Source: Hemibagrus wyckioides
Taxonomy: Eukaryota > Chordata > Actinopteri > Siluriformes > Bagridae
NCBI RefSeq assembly: GCF_019097595.1
Contig: NC_080717.1
Location: forward strand, 19,208,336-19,272,335
Length of the DNA: 64,000 nt
Direction of reading: 5' to 3'
Position numbers and translations under genes: made by a program. The notes beneath the pieces were generated by a model, which searched no databases, was not told the origin of the DNA, and was given only the letters and a program-made list of their open reading frames with translations. This document shows positions 60,723 through 64,000 of the stretch, piece by piece. Each line of letters begins with the position of its first letter. The first letter of the stretch is position 1.

Positions 60723-63188
60723 CATTAATATCCTCAGAAGGAAGCAGTATTTACACTTTGAGTGATCTTGCTTTCTGGTAGAGTCTGCACCAGATAATCA
60801 CAATGACACAATGATACATGGCCTCTTCTGCAGTAGTTCTAAACCAAAATGCCTGGCCATCTAAAAAGACAAAAAGTAGAATGGATGTTATATATGTAAC
60901 ATTAGCCATCTGGGTCACCTGGGTTGATCAGAATGGACAGAGGGGGAGCATTATGTAGAGATCACGGTCATAGGGTAATGACTTTGCTGTTGGTATTTGA
61001 CAAGGAAATGAACAAACAGGAAAACTATTAGTTCTGAAGGAAACCACCCTGGTAGTCCAGTCACAGATCCATGGTTATGTAAGTAACCCTTATTAATTGC
61101 TTTCACCATGTTTGCAAATAAATGTCAGTATGTTTTATTTAGATTTTCCTTTCCAAGAATATCTATCAGTTGAAACAAACAAACAGTTGAAACAAAATTC
61201 TCAGAAAAAAAAGTCTCCAAGGGATTTAGATTATTAAAATGACTAAAAGTCTTACTAAAGACTTCTACATGTAATCACTACTGATAGACAAACATTATAT
61301 TCTTGGATTTTACATAGAAAAAACTATGTCAGTGCAAAATGCATTGAAATCACAGAAAGGATTTAACAAATCTCATATAAGCTTGTCCTTATTGCCAAAA
61401 GAGAAATGCTTATGGGATGCAAAACTCACAATGAGAAAATCTCCCCTGGGGCCAAAACCAGCAAAATGTTGTCACAAAATCAAAGGTTCCTCAAATGTCA
61501 CTTTCCTTTCAGATTCTTGTCTGTCATTTCAATTTGAATACATGTCTGATTCCTCCAAGGTTATGAGAGCCATTGCTGTATTTTTCGCTGCGTATGGAAG
61601 ATGTTGCCTGCAATTGTAATGATTTAGATGTATGTGGTAATAATTTCAAGATCCCTATTTCTTAAACCTTACTCTTATTCAAAGCAAACATTGATATAAG
61701 AATGTATGAGAAATGTGAAGGCTGTAGAGCGTTTATGGACAGAAGACAGAAGAATTTGCTTTTATAAGCTAAGGTATCATTGCATTGGTGAGATCATAAA
61801 GATACGCAGTGCACATTGTTGTTCTCCGGCAGAACCTTGCCCTAAAACACGTCTGATTAAACTTTACAATTACAAACAGTCCTCTTTTCAGCAATCCTTC
61901 TTTTTTTCTTCCGAAATGGATAATACAGGTGTTCTTTTCCCTCATAAGTACAGAATAATACACAGCTGTGACTTCTCGATGTTAGAATAACTCAATCAAC
62001 CACATTGTTTCAGGGATATTCTTTAAAAATGATTGAATATCTGAAGAAATATTTTCTTGAAGTTGTAGTGTCTCTCATTTTCAGTGCAGGAAGGAGAGAA
62101 GTTTCTCATTGAATTCCATTTACCTTATAGCACATAGTTTCTTTTTCCACAGATCTTCTCCCCCCCGGGACTCAGCCAAGCAGAAATAATGTAATCACAG
62201 GTTCTAGCAAGAGTCTCTTTCTGTATTCACAAGAAATCTTGGGCACTGGCAGCATCAAATGATCAAGCTTGTGCCATCTTTGGTGTCACAATATCAGCTT
62301 CGTTTCAGTTCTACATGAGTCAACTCCCTTTTTTTTTTCCCCATCAAAATTCTTATCCGTCTATTTTATTTAAAAAAATGTGGACATTCATTACATTTGT
62401 GTCCATAATCAATTACTGTTTTGAAAGCTTGGGTGGATCATACAGAGAATAGAGCGTAGGTGTCATTCTGTAACCCTCTCTGAACTAATGTTAGCACAAA
62501 AGACTGGCAGACAAATCAGCATGGCTTAGTAGGAGTAGAAAGGGGAGGGAAAAAAAAGAGTAGAATAGAAAAAGGATCATTGGTTCTTTTTAAATTTGTC
62601 AGTGTAAAGACTGCAAATTGGTCACAAAAAAACCTCTATTCAATTGTTGTAAATACAGTTCATAAATAAAACCTTTCCCTTCCAAGAAAATAAGAGAGAA
62701 GGAGGTCCCTAACATTTCAACTTTTTATTTTTTAATCCCATGAAATAATTCACCATCCAAGTGTGACTATCCACCACAACAGTCTCACAATAAGACGTTT
62801 TCTCAAACATTGTAATATTATTTCTAATGCATGCAGACACGAAGATGATGCTTCCAAGGTGGATTTTTCACTTAAACCCTTAAATCCCTTTAAAACTGAA
62901 TGTTAAACAGTGGTGATGCAAGCAGTTGCAAGTAACGCTTTTATTGCTTATAAAACAGACAAAAACAGGCAAACAAAAAGAAGGTCAGATGTTCAGCAAA
63001 CATGACACAACCTGAATCGACAAATCAGAGATCGAGAAACAGGATGTGTGATTGTGTGTGTGTGTGTGTGTTGGTGTGTGTATATGAACATGTTTTCCAG
63101 ATGCAAACAGTCAATAATCAAGTTAGAGTGAACGTCACAATGGCTATGTGAAGCCGCAAGCGTAGTCACCCATGCTGAAAGGCCGTGG

Positions 63189-63210
63189 TGCATCCTGGGA
63201 GATGTAGTTT
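63189..63210 (-). promoter_or_regulatory. ZNF143/SBS-like motif
   Basis: The minus strand reads AACTACATCTCCCAGGATGC, agreeing with the ACTACAANTCCCAGMATGC consensus at all but two positions. This long motif is bound by ZNF143 and related factors at vertebrate promoters and loop anchors. It lies in a locally CpG-bearing stretch (63150-63225). No adjacent exon was recognised. Confidence 0.5.
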
Positions 63211-63598
63211 GTGACCGATTCTGGTGGTGACATGACACAGAATAGGATCCAGTCTATACTTCACTATTGCACACAGTTTTGCAATAATATCAGCATGACG
63301 TGTGTAACTGCTGTAATATACTGCCTTCATAGTGTACGGGTGTTTAATACAGAGACAGTGATATTCATATGTTTCAATGTACTGAGAAAAGGATGAACAA
63401 TGCGCTGACTTGAAACTCACTTATAATGGAAGTCCAATATATGGCTTCTCTACAGAGATGATTAAGCATCAAGAGATGCATCACTGACATATTTTCTGTA
63501 CTGTCCATGTTTAATCAGAGGTTTTTTATTCTAATGACCTCAAATCAACACTTATTCTGTGTGAATGAAAATGCATATGCTTGAGTGTGCAAACAAAT

Positions 63599-63623
63599 AC
63601 ACACACACACACACACACACACC
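63599..63623. repeat. (AC)n microsatellite
   Basis: About 12 AC units. Confidence 0.95.
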
Positions 63624-64000
63624 TACCTGCATGACATGGCTGATGTCTACACTGTTTTAATGAGATATCTTTCAGTCTCTGTGAAATACTTCCCTGAAGC
63701 ACACTGAGAACTGAGGTGTTAAATAAACATTAATTTCTCAATTTCACATCTGCCTTGCCTTTGATATATTTAGAAATGCCAGTGCACACCAAAAACTGTC
63801 CTGAGATAGTTCACCGTGACTGTTATGAAATATGTGAAAATATTTGGATTTTTTTTTTTTTTAAGAAATGCAATCTTCAGATTTCTAATTTCACTGTAAC
63901 ATGTTCAACAAATACTCATTAAAGTCTTAATAAAAAAAAAATAAAAAAATAACCTGGTAGTTAAAAAAAAATTTGAGTCTAATAAAGTGGCTCCTGCAGA

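Larger units (their letters stand above)
60775..64000. other. Unique stretch to the window end
   Basis: Contains GT runs at 63047-63080, AC at 63599-63623 and poly-T at 63849-63862. The open frames at 61326-61619 and 61706-61990 show no domain, and no flanking splice pair was judged convincing. A ZNF143-like motif at 63189 is listed separately. Confidence 0.4.

Noticed and set aside
61326..61990. Two adjacent plus-strand frames of 97 and 94 codons
   Set aside because: No domain, no clear codon bias and no splice context. Open frames of this size are expected by chance in 64 kb.
1..64000. CRISPR array, prokaryotic operon, phage or integrated virus
   Set aside because: No evenly spaced repeats with unique spacers, no gene-dense layout, and no capsid, polymerase or envelope-like frame. 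The sequence is vertebrate non-coding DNA.

Overview
This 64 kb window looks like non-coding chromosomal DNA of a bony (teleost) fish. The evidence is its repeat content: several Tc1-type DNA transposons with terminal inverted repeats of kinds common in teleosts, hAT-type elements, tRNA-derived SINEs ending in an L2-type LINE tail, a second tRNA-headed SINE family with a GGAT/GAAT tail, and many long microsatellites. The repeat flavours suggest an ostariophysan such as a catfish or characin, but that is an impression and was not tested. I found no protein-coding gene, exon chain, rRNA, functional tRNA, CRISPR array or bacterial-type operon. Every long open frame that I could explain lies in a repeat; the others show no recognisable domain.

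Layout. 0-2 kb: a 30-bp minisatellite, then a Tc1 copy carrying a SINE and a LINE tail. 2-17 kb: mostly unique, AT-rich sequence with several blocks that look like conserved non-coding DNA (strongest at 12.6-13.9 kb), one good CTCF-like motif near 11.5 kb and microsatellites. 17.7-19.8 kb: a three-level nest of DNA transposons (Tc1 containing a hAT containing a second hAT). 21-33 kb: microsatellites, several SINEs, and a 144-bp near-identical inverted repeat (30.7/31.3 kb). 37.5-38.3 kb: a degenerate tandem repeat with an alternating higher-order pattern. 42-51 kb: further regulatory-looking blocks, a SINE with target-site duplications at 44.1 kb and other repeats. 52.7-53.3 kb: a non-autonomous Tc1 with intact ends. 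56.7-60.7 kb: Tc1 remnants, a foldback insertion with a perfect 14-bp target-site duplication, a 40-bp tandem repeat and an L2 LINE end. 63.2 kb: a ZNF143/SBS-like motif.

Nothing here forms a gene system. The most reasonable reading is a gene desert or very long intron with cis-regulatory sequence and a layered history of transposon insertion. The regulatory calls rest on appearance (motif content, balanced composition, lack of repeats), because no alignment could be made. Repeat-family names come from recognising ends and tails, not from a database search.
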